A DNA stretch of 64,000 bases from the NCBI GenBank assembly GCA_016713305.1, contig JADJPK010000008.1:124001-188000 (forward strand). The letters are read 5' to 3'. Numbering within the stretch: the first letter of the stretch is position 1; every line of letters starts with the position of its first letter. This document shows positions 7,996-15,095 of the stretch, piece after piece. The position numbers and the translations under genes were made by a program. A model generated the notes under the pieces. It did not search any database and was not told where the DNA came from. It was given only the letters and a program-made list of their open reading frames with translations. The stretch is from Betaproteobacteria bacterium. GTDB taxonomy: Bacteria; Pseudomonadota; Gammaproteobacteria; Burkholderiales; Ga0077523.

Positions 7996-8520
7996 TCAGG
8001 CGGAACGGCGACGCAGCGCGAGGCCGGTCATGGCGAGCCCTGCGCCCAGCAGCGCCCAGGTCTGCGGTTCCGGCACGGCGGTCAGCATGATGGCGCCGGT
8101 TGCCGCGCCGGCGTCGGGCACGAAGGCGATGGCCTTGCCGGTGATGGAATAGGACCCGGCATCCAGTGCGTACACGTGGTGGCTCCAGCGGGGGTCGGCG
8201 TAGGCGGCATCGAAGTCGAGATCCTTGCTGTCGTCGCCCGCATCGCCCGGGAGCGATGTCGCGCCCAGCGAGATGCCATTGGCGAATACTTCGAAACGAT
8301 CGCCGGCAAGGCCTGCATCGGTCACCTTGAGCAGGGCCGGGGCGTTCAGCACGATGTCGAAGCTCAGCACTTCGAGGTTCTCGTCGACCCAGGAGGAGTC
8401 GGCCATGTCCTGATAGGCGTCGAACAGGTACCAGTTGTCGAAGTCGGGGGTCGCCGCGAGGGCGTTTGCCGCCACGAGCGCGAATGCGCCTGCGGCCGCG
8501 ATGCGGAAGGGCAGTCTCAT
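7996..8520 (-). CDS. PEP-CTERM protein paired with 5'-nucleotidase
   Basis: ATG 8520 is preceded by GGAGAGAG at good spacing. The 174-residue product has a signal peptide (LVAANALAA), a short beta-rich domain with acidic repeats (DDSKDLDFDAAY) and a C-terminal sorting tail VPEPQTWALLGAGLA...RRR. The core looks like the small jelly-roll-type secreted proteins common among PEP-CTERM families; no enzyme motif is visible. The 17-bp spacing to the nucleotidase suggests one operon and perhaps a surface partner or docking function, which is inference. Confidence 0.85.
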   Translation of the reverse strand: MRLPFRIAAAGAFALVAANALAATPDFDNWYLFDAYQDMADSSWVDENLEVLSFDIVLNAPALLKVTDAGLAGDRFEVFANGISLGATSLPGDAGDDSKDLDFDAAYADPRWSHHVYALDAGSYSITGKAIAFVPDAGAATGAIMLTAVPEPQTWALLGAGLAMTGLALRRRSA

Positions 8521-8922
8521 GGGTCTCTCTCCAGTTGTGCGTTCGCGCACCCGTCCGGCAGGCAAGAGCCCTTCCGGTCCAGGACGCGGCATCGCAATGC
8601 TAGAGAGGCCCGATGTCATGTGTGATGTCGATCGGCAAGACAGCATGAGCCGAAGCGATCGTGGAATGTCACACGAATGCAGGCTGGTGGTCTCCCTCCG
8701 TGCTCCTGCCCGGCATCGCTTCCCTTTCCGTCCGGAACGCGATCCACGAATGAGGACCGGATCCACATCGGGGCGACCGCGTCGTTCCTGGAAATTCCAT
8801 TTGCATGAGTCGAACGGGCCATGCTGGTGCCGCGACCCTGTCCGGGAATCGTCAAGTACGCGCGCTACCGTAGCCACGCCGATTGGCGGCGCCACACCAA
8901 CAGAACCGAAGGGAGATCGAGG
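8521..8922. other. Divergent regulatory region between two PEP-CTERM operons
   Basis: About 400 bp without a convincing gene. It holds a small UUCG-type hairpin GTGCG-TTCG-CGCAC (8538-8550) just upstream of the minus-strand start, a sigma-54-like site on the minus strand, and two ATGTC repeats 12 bases apart near 8610-8630. No riboswitch is seen. Confidence 0.5.
8562..8576 (-). promoter_or_regulatory. Possible sigma-54 promoter for PEP-CTERM/5'-nucleotidase operon
   Basis: On the minus strand CGGAAG-N5-TTGC keeps the invariant GG and GC with the exact spacing, but the -24 element is weak. A start site near 8548 would give a leader of about 28 bases. Confidence 0.35.
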
Positions 8923-10131
8923 ATGAGACTCTGGAAGACCCATGCATGCGTGCTCGGCGCGATCGCCGCGCTGACGCAGACTGCGCAAGCCGAAGCAGCG
9001 TTTCCGACGCTGGACGGTTCCGACCCCATCGTGATCGGGCATCGCGGCGCCAGCGGTTATCGCCCCGAGCACACGCTCGCGTCATACTCATTGGCAATCG
9101 AACTGGGCGCGAACTACATCGAGCCGGATCTCGTGTCCACCAAGGACGGAGTGCTGATCGTGCGGCACGAGCCGAACATCACCAACACGACCAACGTGTC
9201 GCTCCATCCGGAATTCGCCGACCGCTACACGACCAAGATCGTGGACGGCGTTTCGGAGTCGGGCTGGTTTGCTTCGGACTTCACGCTGGCCGAGATCAAG
9301 ACACTGCGGGCCATTCAGACTCGCGGCCGCAGCACCACTTACGACGGGCTGTATGAGATCCCGACCTTGCAGGAAGTGATCGATCTCGCCAAGGCAAGAT
9401 CCATTGCCACGGGCCGCACGATCGGGATCTACCCCGAGACCAAGCATCCCTCCTTCCACGACAGCATCGGGTTGTCCCTCGAGGAGCCACTCGTACAGAC
9501 GCTCAACAACGCCGGCTGGTCTACAAGTGCCGCGCCCGTATTCATCCAGTCGTTCGAGGTGAGCAATCTGCAGCAACTCAACACGATGACGGACGTGAAG
9601 CTGGTGCAGCTCATGGACGCGTGGGACGTGAAGGCCGACGGCACCATGGAACTCATCGCGCCCTATGCGCAACCCTACGACTTTGTCGTCGCGGGAGATT
9701 CCCGGACGTTTGCCGATCTGCTGACCGAGGAAGGTCTGGACTTCATCGCGACTTACGCCGACGGCGTCGGTCCCTGGAAGCCCTATCTCCTCAAGACCGT
9801 GGACGATGGCGTGGACCGTGACGGCAATGGCGTGCTCGACGCGCGCGACCGGCTGGTGATCGGTTCCACCGGTGTCATCGAGGACGCTCACGAGCGCGGC
9901 CTTCTGGTGCACACCTGGACATTCCGGGACGACAACATCGGCTATCAGCTCGGATTCGAGACCCCCACGGACGAGTACAAGGCGTTCTACGCGATGGGTA
10001 TCGATGGCGTCTTCAGCGACTTTCCCGACACCGCAGTGGCCGCGATTCCGGAGCCGGAGACTTACGCGCTCATGCTGGGTGGGCTCGGCCTGATCGCGGC
10101 CGTCCGGAGGAGACGCGGCGGCAGGAACTGA
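8923..10131 (+). CDS. Glycerophosphodiester phosphodiesterase with PEP-CTERM tail
   Basis: ATG 8923 follows a GGGAG motif. The 402-residue protein has a signal peptide (ALTQTAQAEA) and a GlpQ-like TIM barrel. Its catalytic signature is IGHRGASGYRPEHT, with ANYIEPDLVSTKDG supplying metal-binding acidic residues and later YPETKHP. It should split glycerophosphodiesters from phospholipid head groups into glycerol-3-phosphate and alcohol outside the cell. A DRDGNGVLDARDR stretch looks like a dockerin/EF-hand-type calcium loop. The end IPEPETYALMLGGLGLI...RRRRGG is a PEP-CTERM sorting signal, which is unusual on this enzyme and predicts surface retention. It may head the transcription unit with the next two PEP-CTERM genes. 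Confidence 0.9.
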   Translation: MRLWKTHACVLGAIAALTQTAQAEAAFPTLDGSDPIVIGHRGASGYRPEHTLASYSLAIELGANYIEPDLVSTKDGVLIVRHEPNITNTTNVSLHPEFADRYTTKIVDGVSESGWFASDFTLAEIKTLRAIQTRGRSTTYDGLYEIPTLQEVIDLAKARSIATGRTIGIYPETKHPSFHDSIGLSLEEPLVQTLNNAGWSTSAAPVFIQSFEVSNLQQLNTMTDVKLVQLMDAWDVKADGTMELIAPYAQPYDFVVAGDSRTFADLLTEEGLDFIATYADGVGPWKPYLLKTVDDGVDRDGNGVLDARDRLVIGSTGVIEDAHERGLLVHTWTFRDDNIGYQLGFETPTDEYKAFYAMGIDGVFSDFPDTAVAAIPEPETYALMLGGLGLIAAVRRRRGGRN

Positions 10132-10167
10132 TACCGATGGCCGTGCAGTAGCGCGGCGTTGTCCGAA

Positions 10168-10213
10168 GGCCCGATCCGGTGATCCGATGGGATCATCGGC
10201 GGGCCTTGTCTTG
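10168..10213 (+). terminator. Compound hairpin, probable terminator
   Basis: GGCCCG (10168-10173) pairs with CGGGCC (10200-10205), enclosing a second stem CCGATG/CATCGG. It is followed by TTGTCTTGTC. It lies about 40 bp after the glycerophosphodiesterase stop. Confidence 0.5.
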
Positions 10214-10247
10214 TCTCCTGATCGTCATGAGGCGCGATTAGCCTGTG

Positions 10248-10280
10248 GGAGCACGTCGCTCCGGGGGACTTCGTCCCCGG
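10248..10280. repeat. Twin palindrome, REP-like element
   Basis: Two adjacent hairpins, GGAGC-acgtc-GCTCC and GGGGAC-ttc-GTCCCC, sit about 40 bp upstream of the lamin-tail gene. The twin-hairpin layout resembles REP-type intergenic palindromes, but no second copy is visible here. It could equally be a 5'-UTR mRNA structure. Confidence 0.35.
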
Positions 10281-10318
10281 GGCGCCGATGTCCCATCAAA
10301 CCCCACAGGAACGAGACC

Positions 10319-11011
10319 ATGAGACTGTCTGCCATCATCGGGCGCCTTGCCCTTTGCGCCGGCTTCGCCGCCTTCGCCACCGCCGCTCACACAGCACCCA
10401 CCGGAATCAAGATCACGGAATGGATGTACAACCCGGCTGCGAGCATCGGAGAGTATGTCGAACTCACCAACTTCGGCCCCGCGGCCATCGACTTCACGGG
10501 CTGGAGTTACGACGACGAGGGCCGTGTGCCCGGAGCGGAAGACCTGTCGGTCCTGGGCATCGTCAATCCCGGCGAGTCGGTGATTCTTACCGAAGCCGAT
10601 CCGGACGCCTTCCGCACGGAATGGAATCTTGCTGCGTCCGTGAAGGTCAAGGGTGGGATTACCAACAACATCGGCCGCAACGACGAACTGAACATCTTCG
10701 ATGCGGATGACAATCTCGTCGACCGTCTGCGTTACGGTGACAGCACCTACGTGCCAGGCTCCATTCGCACCGTCGGGGTCAGCGGTCAGGCCAAGACGGA
10801 AGGTGCCCTCGGCGCCAACGACGCCTTGCAGTGGAAGCTGTCCGTCGTGGGCGACACGGAGAACTCGTTCAGTTCCGTGGGCGGTGATATCGGCAGCCCG
10901 GGCTACACCGCTTTTGCCGCGGCTGTCCCGGAACCCTCCACCTACGCGTTGCTGGGTGCCGGACTGGCGCTGATCGCGTTCGGTGCCCGCAAGCGCGCGT
11001 CGCGTTCCTGA
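10319..11011 (+). CDS. Lamin-tail-domain PEP-CTERM protein
   Basis: ATG 10319 has AGGA 8 bases upstream. The 230-residue product carries a signal peptide (AFATAAHTA) and then a lamin tail (LTD) beta-sandwich: IKITEWMYNPA...GEYVELTNFGPAAIDFTGWSYDD, with GESVILTEAD and NDELNIFDADDNLVDRLRYGD. LTDs in bacteria occur on secreted nucleases, phosphatases and adhesins and probably bind surfaces or partners. The tail VPEPSTYALLGAGLALI...RKRASRS is a PEP-CTERM signal. No catalytic motif is present. It lies 19 bp before the next PEP-CTERM gene, so the two are almost certainly co-transcribed. Confidence 0.88.
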   Translation: MRLSAIIGRLALCAGFAAFATAAHTAPTGIKITEWMYNPAASIGEYVELTNFGPAAIDFTGWSYDDEGRVPGAEDLSVLGIVNPGESVILTEADPDAFRTEWNLAASVKVKGGITNNIGRNDELNIFDADDNLVDRLRYGDSTYVPGSIRTVGVSGQAKTEGALGANDALQWKLSVVGDTENSFSSVGGDIGSPGYTAFAAAVPEPSTYALLGAGLALIAFGARKRASRS

Positions 11012-11030
11012 GAACGGGAGATCACCGAAC

Positions 11031-11945
11031 ATGTTCAAGAAACTCCTGTTGGGCGCGGCCATCGCTGCCGCGCTTCCTGCTGCATCCCCCGCGCTCGCTG
11101 CGGGACTGGATCTGTCCAAGTACCAGCTCGTCGGCAGCCATGCCCTGGCGTCCGAGGCGTCCGAGGCATCGGCCGTCACGTACAACTGGGACACGGGCAC
11201 GTTGTTCGTGCTTGGGGACGAAGGCGATGCCCTCGTGGAGGTCGACAAGGAGGGCCAGAAGCTCGGCGTGATGTCGCTGACCGGTTTCGACGACACCGAA
11301 GGACTGGCCTACATCGGCGGCGGCAAGTTCGTCGTCACCGAGGAGCGGCTGCAGGATGCCTACGTGCTGTCCTACACCGCGAACGGCAGTGTCGCTCGCG
11401 GTGGCCTTCCGTCCGTGTCCCTCGGACCGACCATCGGCAACATCGGCATCGAGGGCGTTTCGTTCGACCGGAACAACGGCAAGTTCTATGCAGTCAAGGA
11501 AAAGACGCCTCAGGCCGTATACGAGGTCGCCATGGATTTCGATGCCGGGACTGCCGGTGTGACGTCGCTGTTCGCGCCGGCACTGGGCGCCCTGGATCTG
11601 TCCGATGTGGCGGTTCTATCCTCGGTGCCGATGCTGGCCGGACATCCGGATGCGTCGAATCTTCTGATCTTCAGCCAGGAGTCGGCGGTGCTGATGGAAG
11701 TGAGCCGGTCCGGTGAAAAGCTTTCCACGTTCGACTTCTCGGCGTTGTCCGAAAACGCGGAGGGCATCACCATCGACGACGATGGCGTGATCTACGTCGT
11801 CGCCGAAACCACGCTTGTCCCGAACTCCGCAGAAGTCCCCACGCTGTACGTCCTCTCCGCACCGGTTCCGGAGCCCTCGACCATGGTCCTTCTCGGGGCC
11901 GGGTTGCTCGGGGTTGCCGGCTTCGCGCGCCGGCGCAGCCGCTGA
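11031..11945 (+). CDS. SdiA-regulated/esterase-phytase-like beta-propeller PEP-CTERM protein
   Basis: ATG 11031 follows GGGAG. The 304-residue product has a signal peptide (AAASPALAA) and a repetitive SdiA-regulated (YjiK-like) fold. Repeats such as VTYNWDTGTLFVLGDEGDALVEVDKEG, DTEGLAYIGGGKFVVTEER, IEGVSFDRNNGKFYAVKEK and AEGITIDDDGVIYVVAE are propeller blades. This fold is related to phytase-like propellers, but the calcium/phytate residues cannot be confirmed by eye, so activity is open. The tail VPEPSTMVLLGAGLLGVAG is PEP-CTERM. It is the last gene of the operon with the lamin-tail protein. Confidence 0.85.
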   Translation: MFKKLLLGAAIAAALPAASPALAAGLDLSKYQLVGSHALASEASEASAVTYNWDTGTLFVLGDEGDALVEVDKEGQKLGVMSLTGFDDTEGLAYIGGGKFVVTEERLQDAYVLSYTANGSVARGGLPSVSLGPTIGNIGIEGVSFDRNNGKFYAVKEKTPQAVYEVAMDFDAGTAGVTSLFAPALGALDLSDVAVLSSVPMLAGHPDASNLLIFSQESAVLMEVSRSGEKLSTFDFSALSENAEGITIDDDGVIYVVAETTLVPNSAEVPTLYVLSAPVPEPSTMVLLGAGLLGVAGFARRRSR

Positions 11946-12077
11946 GTCCGTCCGTTGTCGGGTTCCTCCCGGGGCCGGCTTCGGCCCGGCCCGGGGCGGC
12001 GGAATCGCATGGCTGTCACACGCAACCGTCAGAGTGCAGATCACCAGCGCAGCGTGCGAAGTCGAGGAACTCTTGCC

Positions 12078-12419
12078 ATGAACAACGTCAGACAAACGAT
12101 TCGCGGTTATACCTACGACACGACCGAAGCCGAGTTCGTTGCTTCCGCCACATCGTGGGACGAGGACGACCTCAGTTTCGACGTGGCGCTCTATCGGACC
12201 GTGGACGATTGGTGGTTCCTGGTCGTGAGCAGCGACGAGCGGACCCGGTCGTCCGTCACCCCTCTCACTCACGCCCAGGCGCGTCAGTGGTGCCAGGACA
12301 ATGCGGTGGATGAGACGATCGTGCGCTTCTACTTCGATGCCAGGAGTCTCGACGCCGATGCGGGCATTGCGGGCCGGCCGGTAGCCGCGCTGCTCCGCGA
12401 GAAGGGCCTGTCGATCTGA
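12078..12419 (+). CDS. Small acidic cytosolic protein, unknown
   Basis: ATG 12078 is preceded by GAGGA at 9 bases. The 113-residue protein has no signal peptide or membrane segment. It is rich in acidic and aromatic residues (TSWDEDDLSFDVALY, DDWWFLVVSSDE) and ends in an amphipathic helix (VAALLREKGL). I do not recognise a family. It lies 130 bp after the PEP-CTERM operon and may be independent. Confidence 0.7.
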   Translation: MNNVRQTIRGYTYDTTEAEFVASATSWDEDDLSFDVALYRTVDDWWFLVVSSDERTRSSVTPLTHAQARQWCQDNAVDETIVRFYFDARSLDADAGIAGRPVAALLREKGLSI

Positions 12420-12420
12420 C

Positions 12421-12460
12421 GGTCTCGATCGACTGCCTCGAGACCGGTCGATCGGTCTTT
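12421..12460. terminator. Hairpins between convergent genes
   Basis: GGTCTCG/CGAGACC (12421-12445) overlaps GACCG-gtcgat-CGGTC followed by TTTC (12442-12460). They sit directly after the small acidic gene and before the end of the convergent lipoprotein gene. Confidence 0.5.
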
Positions 12461-12497
12461 CATCCCCCAGAAACAACCCCGCGGAGTCCTCTCGCCG

Positions 12498-12944
12498 TCA
12501 CGGTTCGGTGGCCACTCTGATGCGGCGATCCGATGTTCGGACCGCCCTTTGTTCCGGAACTACCGCGACCACGTTTCGCGCATAGGCGCTGACGGCTCCG
12601 GGCAGGGAAACCAGGTCCCAGAGTGATACCGGCGACGTGCCGCCGGGCGGCTGCGATAGAACGACTCGATCCCCCACCTCGATATCGGGATCGGATACGC
12701 GCGCCTGGATCAACTCGTTACCCGATCGCGACTCTGCGACGGGGGCAACTTCCACCCACAACGGCCATTCTCCCGGACGCCTGTCGATCTTTCTCGACAC
12801 GAGAATGCCGGAGTACGACTCCTTGAAAACCCCGACGACCGTGCCCTCGACCTTGTTGTCTGCGTGCTGCCGCGGGCCGGTCGTGCAGCCACTGACAGCC
12901 AGTACCGCCACGACGGCGGCCCCCCTCGACCACAATACTGACAA
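12498..12944 (-). CDS. Putative lipoprotein, unknown function
   Basis: The start is TTG at 12944, supported by AGGAG 7 bases upstream. The 148-residue product has a short hydrophobic signal and a lipobox (AVSGC) with Cys near residue 20, so it is probably a lipid-anchored envelope protein. The mature part has beta-type segments (VEGTVVGVFKESYSGILVSRK, VGDRVVLSQPPG) suggesting a small beta-barrel or SH3/OB-like fold. I recognise no family. It is transcribed toward the small acidic gene. Confidence 0.65.
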   Translation of the reverse strand: MSVLWSRGAAVVAVLAVSGCTTGPRQHADNKVEGTVVGVFKESYSGILVSRKIDRRPGEWPLWVEVAPVAESRSGNELIQARVSDPDIEVGDRVVLSQPPGGTSPVSLWDLVSLPGAVSAYARNVVAVVPEQRAVRTSDRRIRVATEP

Positions 12945-13049
12945 CGCATTCTCCTGACGGTGGAATGGGAACGCACCGTCGGTCGTGACGGTGCAACGGG
13001 GAGGGAGGGACCGGTCGAGCGACGCGACCGTGCATGGCCCTGCCTTTCC

Positions 13050-13776
13050 TTACTCAGGCTTTACGGCCGGGGTTGTCAGGAACTGAATCTCGCGGTGCAG
13101 CACGATCGAATCGGTGGTCACCGTCGCGGCCAGGGCCAGAAATTCGACTCCCGCCGCCATGGCTTCCCGTACACCGGCCGCGTAGGCCGGATCGATGGCA
13201 TCGGCGGGCCGGACTTCCTCCACATCCTGCCGCTGGACGCAATACACCAGCGCGGCCCGATGTCCCTGCCGGACCATGTCGGCCAGTTCGCGCAGATGCT
13301 TGGTGGCGCGGACGCTCACCGCGTCCGGGAACACGGCCACGCCGCCGTTCACGGCGGCGGTGACGTTCTTCACCTCCACGTAGCAGTCCGGAAGACCGTT
13401 GGCCTGCAGAAGAAAGTCGACGCGGCTGTTCTCGCTGCCGTAGCGGCATTCGGGAACGATCGACGTGTAGCCGCCAAGAGAGGGCAGGTGCCGATGTTCG
13501 ATCGCCTCGCGCACGAGCGCGTTGCTCCGATGGGTGTTGATGCCAACGAGGACACCGCTTGCCAGTTCGGTGAGTTCCCAGCCGTGAGCGTACTTGCGCG
13601 ACTCGGACGGCTGATGCGTGAGCCACACACGGCACCCGGGCTCGGCGACCCCCAGCATGGAACCCGTGTTGGGGCAGTGGGCCGTGACGGTCTGTCCGGA
13701 TTCCAGCTGGACGTCCGCGAGAAAGCGCTTGTACCGGCGCAGAAGGATGCCTGGGACCAGGGGAGGGGAGGATCAT
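13050..13776 (-). CDS. sfsA: SfsA family protein with apparent frameshift at the N-terminus
   Basis: The body is clearly SfsA (sugar fermentation stimulation protein, a predicted nuclease-like fold): YKRFLADVQLESG, HCPNTGSMLG, HGWELTELASG, NTHRSNALVREA, GSENSRVDFLLQ, CYVEVKNVT, FPDAVSVRATKHLREL. The only plausible initiation region, ATGATCCTC at 13776-13768, is in a different frame from the body. One fewer C (or two more) in the C-rich run at 13760-13768 of the minus strand would join them into a normal protein of about 240 residues. As it stands, an intact protein could start only at internal ATG 13658 (202 residues), losing the conserved start. This is either an assembly error in a homopolymer or a recent mutation. 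Confidence 0.8.
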
Positions 13777-13880
13777 GATCGGAGATCGTCGTGGGTCGAT
13801 CCGGCTCGCGGGAGAGGACAGGCGGCGTTCGGTGGCAGGTGGATTCCACGCTCCGGAATACAGACCGCGCCGGCGTGCAT

Positions 13881-13942
13881 GGGTCCGGGATCCAGGGCCT
13901 GGGGTCCAGGGTCCCGGGTCTAGGTCTGGGGTCAAAGGTCTA
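13881..13942. repeat. Degenerate GGGTCC-type short tandem repeat
   Basis: About nine imperfect copies of a GGGTC(C) unit run from 13881 and end inside the last codons of the minus-strand FemAB-like gene (stop at 13940). Such G-rich runs arise by slippage and may expand or contract. Confidence 0.5.
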
Positions 13943-15070
13943 TGGCGACTTGAACGGCCCGTGTTCCTCCAGTTCGTTCACGTATGCGGCGACACCGCGG
14001 GACTCGCGTTCGACGAACTGCCGCACGGCCCGGTCGAAACGGGAATCCTCCACCCAGTGGGCCGAGTACGTCGTGACGGGCATCAGACCCCGCGCCAGCT
14101 TGTGTTCGCCCTGAGCGCCGCCTTCGAACCGCCCGATGCCGCGCTCGATGCAGAACTCGATTGCCTGGTAGTAGCAGGCTTCGAAGTGCAGACCAGGCAC
14201 GTAGCCGGTCGTGCCCCAGTAACGGCCATACAGCGCGTTGCCGTCGAAGATGTCGAACGCCGCGCAGACCGGCCTGCCGTCTCGTGTCCCGATCGCGATC
14301 ATGAGATGTTCCGGCATCGACTCCGCGATTCGCAGGAAGAAATCGAGATTGAGATAAGGCGTTGAATGATGTCGCCGGTAGGTGTCCTCGTAGCAGCGGA
14401 AGAAGAAGGCCCAGTCGCTCTCCGCGATCTCGCTGCCGGTGCGGCGTTCGAACACGATGCCTTCGTCGCGGATCCTTCTCCGTTCCTGCTTCACCTTCTT
14501 GCGCTTTTCGTGGTTCATGGTGGCGAGGAAGTCGTCGAAGGTGCCGAAGCCGGAGTTCTCCCAGTGGAACTGCACCGTCCTGCGGAGCATGAGGCCGGCC
14601 CCGCGCAGTTCTTCGGCCTCGGTTTCCGCCGGGAACAGACAGTGGAAGGTGGAGACGCCGGACTCCGAGGCGAACTGCAGGGCGGCGCGGATCAGCAGTG
14701 CGCGATCCTCCCTGGACTCTGCAAGCAGGCGCGGCCCTGACACGGGAGTGAACGGCACGGCATTCAGCAACTTGGGGTAGTACTCGGCGCCGGCCCGATG
14801 CCATGCCTCCGCCCAGGCCCAGTCGAAGACGTATTCGCCATAGGAGTGGCTCTTGGCGTAGAGAGGCAGTGCACCGCGAAGCCGGCCATCCCGCCGCAGC
14901 AGAATGAACCGGGGAGCCCACCCGGTTTCCTCGGTGGCGCACCCACTCTCATGCAAGGCATGGAGAAAGGCGTGCGACAGAAGCGGATGGCCGCGCGACA
15001 GGGCGTTCCATTCGGCGACGGGAACGTCCGCGAGGGAGTCGGTGACTTCTAGAGACGGAGCATCTGCCAT
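13940..15070 (-). CDS. GNAT/FemAB-like N-acyltransferase family protein (DUF482)
   Basis: The start at 15070 (MADAPS...) is preferred; upstream in-frame ATGs would overlap nadE. The 376-residue cytosolic protein matches the DUF482/COG3146 group of FemAB-like double-GNAT proteins: EWNALSRGHPLLSHAFLHALHESG near the N-terminus, HWENSGFGTFDDFLATMNHEKRKK in the middle, and YGRYWGTTGYVPGLHFEACYYQAIEFCIERG followed by FEGGAQGEHKLARGL. The family is predicted to transfer acyl or aminoacyl groups, possibly in cell-wall modification; the substrate is unknown. It is divergent from nadE with only 25 bp between starts, so the promoters must overlap coding DNA. Confidence 0.82.
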   Translation of the reverse strand: MADAPSLEVTDSLADVPVAEWNALSRGHPLLSHAFLHALHESGCATEETGWAPRFILLRRDGRLRGALPLYAKSHSYGEYVFDWAWAEAWHRAGAEYYPKLLNAVPFTPVSGPRLLAESREDRALLIRAALQFASESGVSTFHCLFPAETEAEELRGAGLMLRRTVQFHWENSGFGTFDDFLATMNHEKRKKVKQERRRIRDEGIVFERRTGSEIAESDWAFFFRCYEDTYRRHHSTPYLNLDFFLRIAESMPEHLMIAIGTRDGRPVCAAFDIFDGNALYGRYWGTTGYVPGLHFEACYYQAIEFCIERGIGRFEGGAQGEHKLARGLMPVTTYSAHWVEDSRFDRAVRQFVERESRGVAAYVNELEEHGPFKSP

Positions 15071-15095
15071 GGGATCAGCAGGTATATTAGCGCCC

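Noticed and set aside
8610..8635. Two ATGTC repeats that look like a Pho box upstream of the phosphoesterase genes
   Set aside because: The repeats are 12 rather than 11 bases apart and match the consensus poorly, which is too weak to call PhoB control.
8788..8806. TGG...TTGCAT as a sigma-54 promoter for the glycerophosphodiesterase
   Set aside because: The GG-GC spacing is 11 instead of 10, which sigma-54 promoters do not tolerate well.
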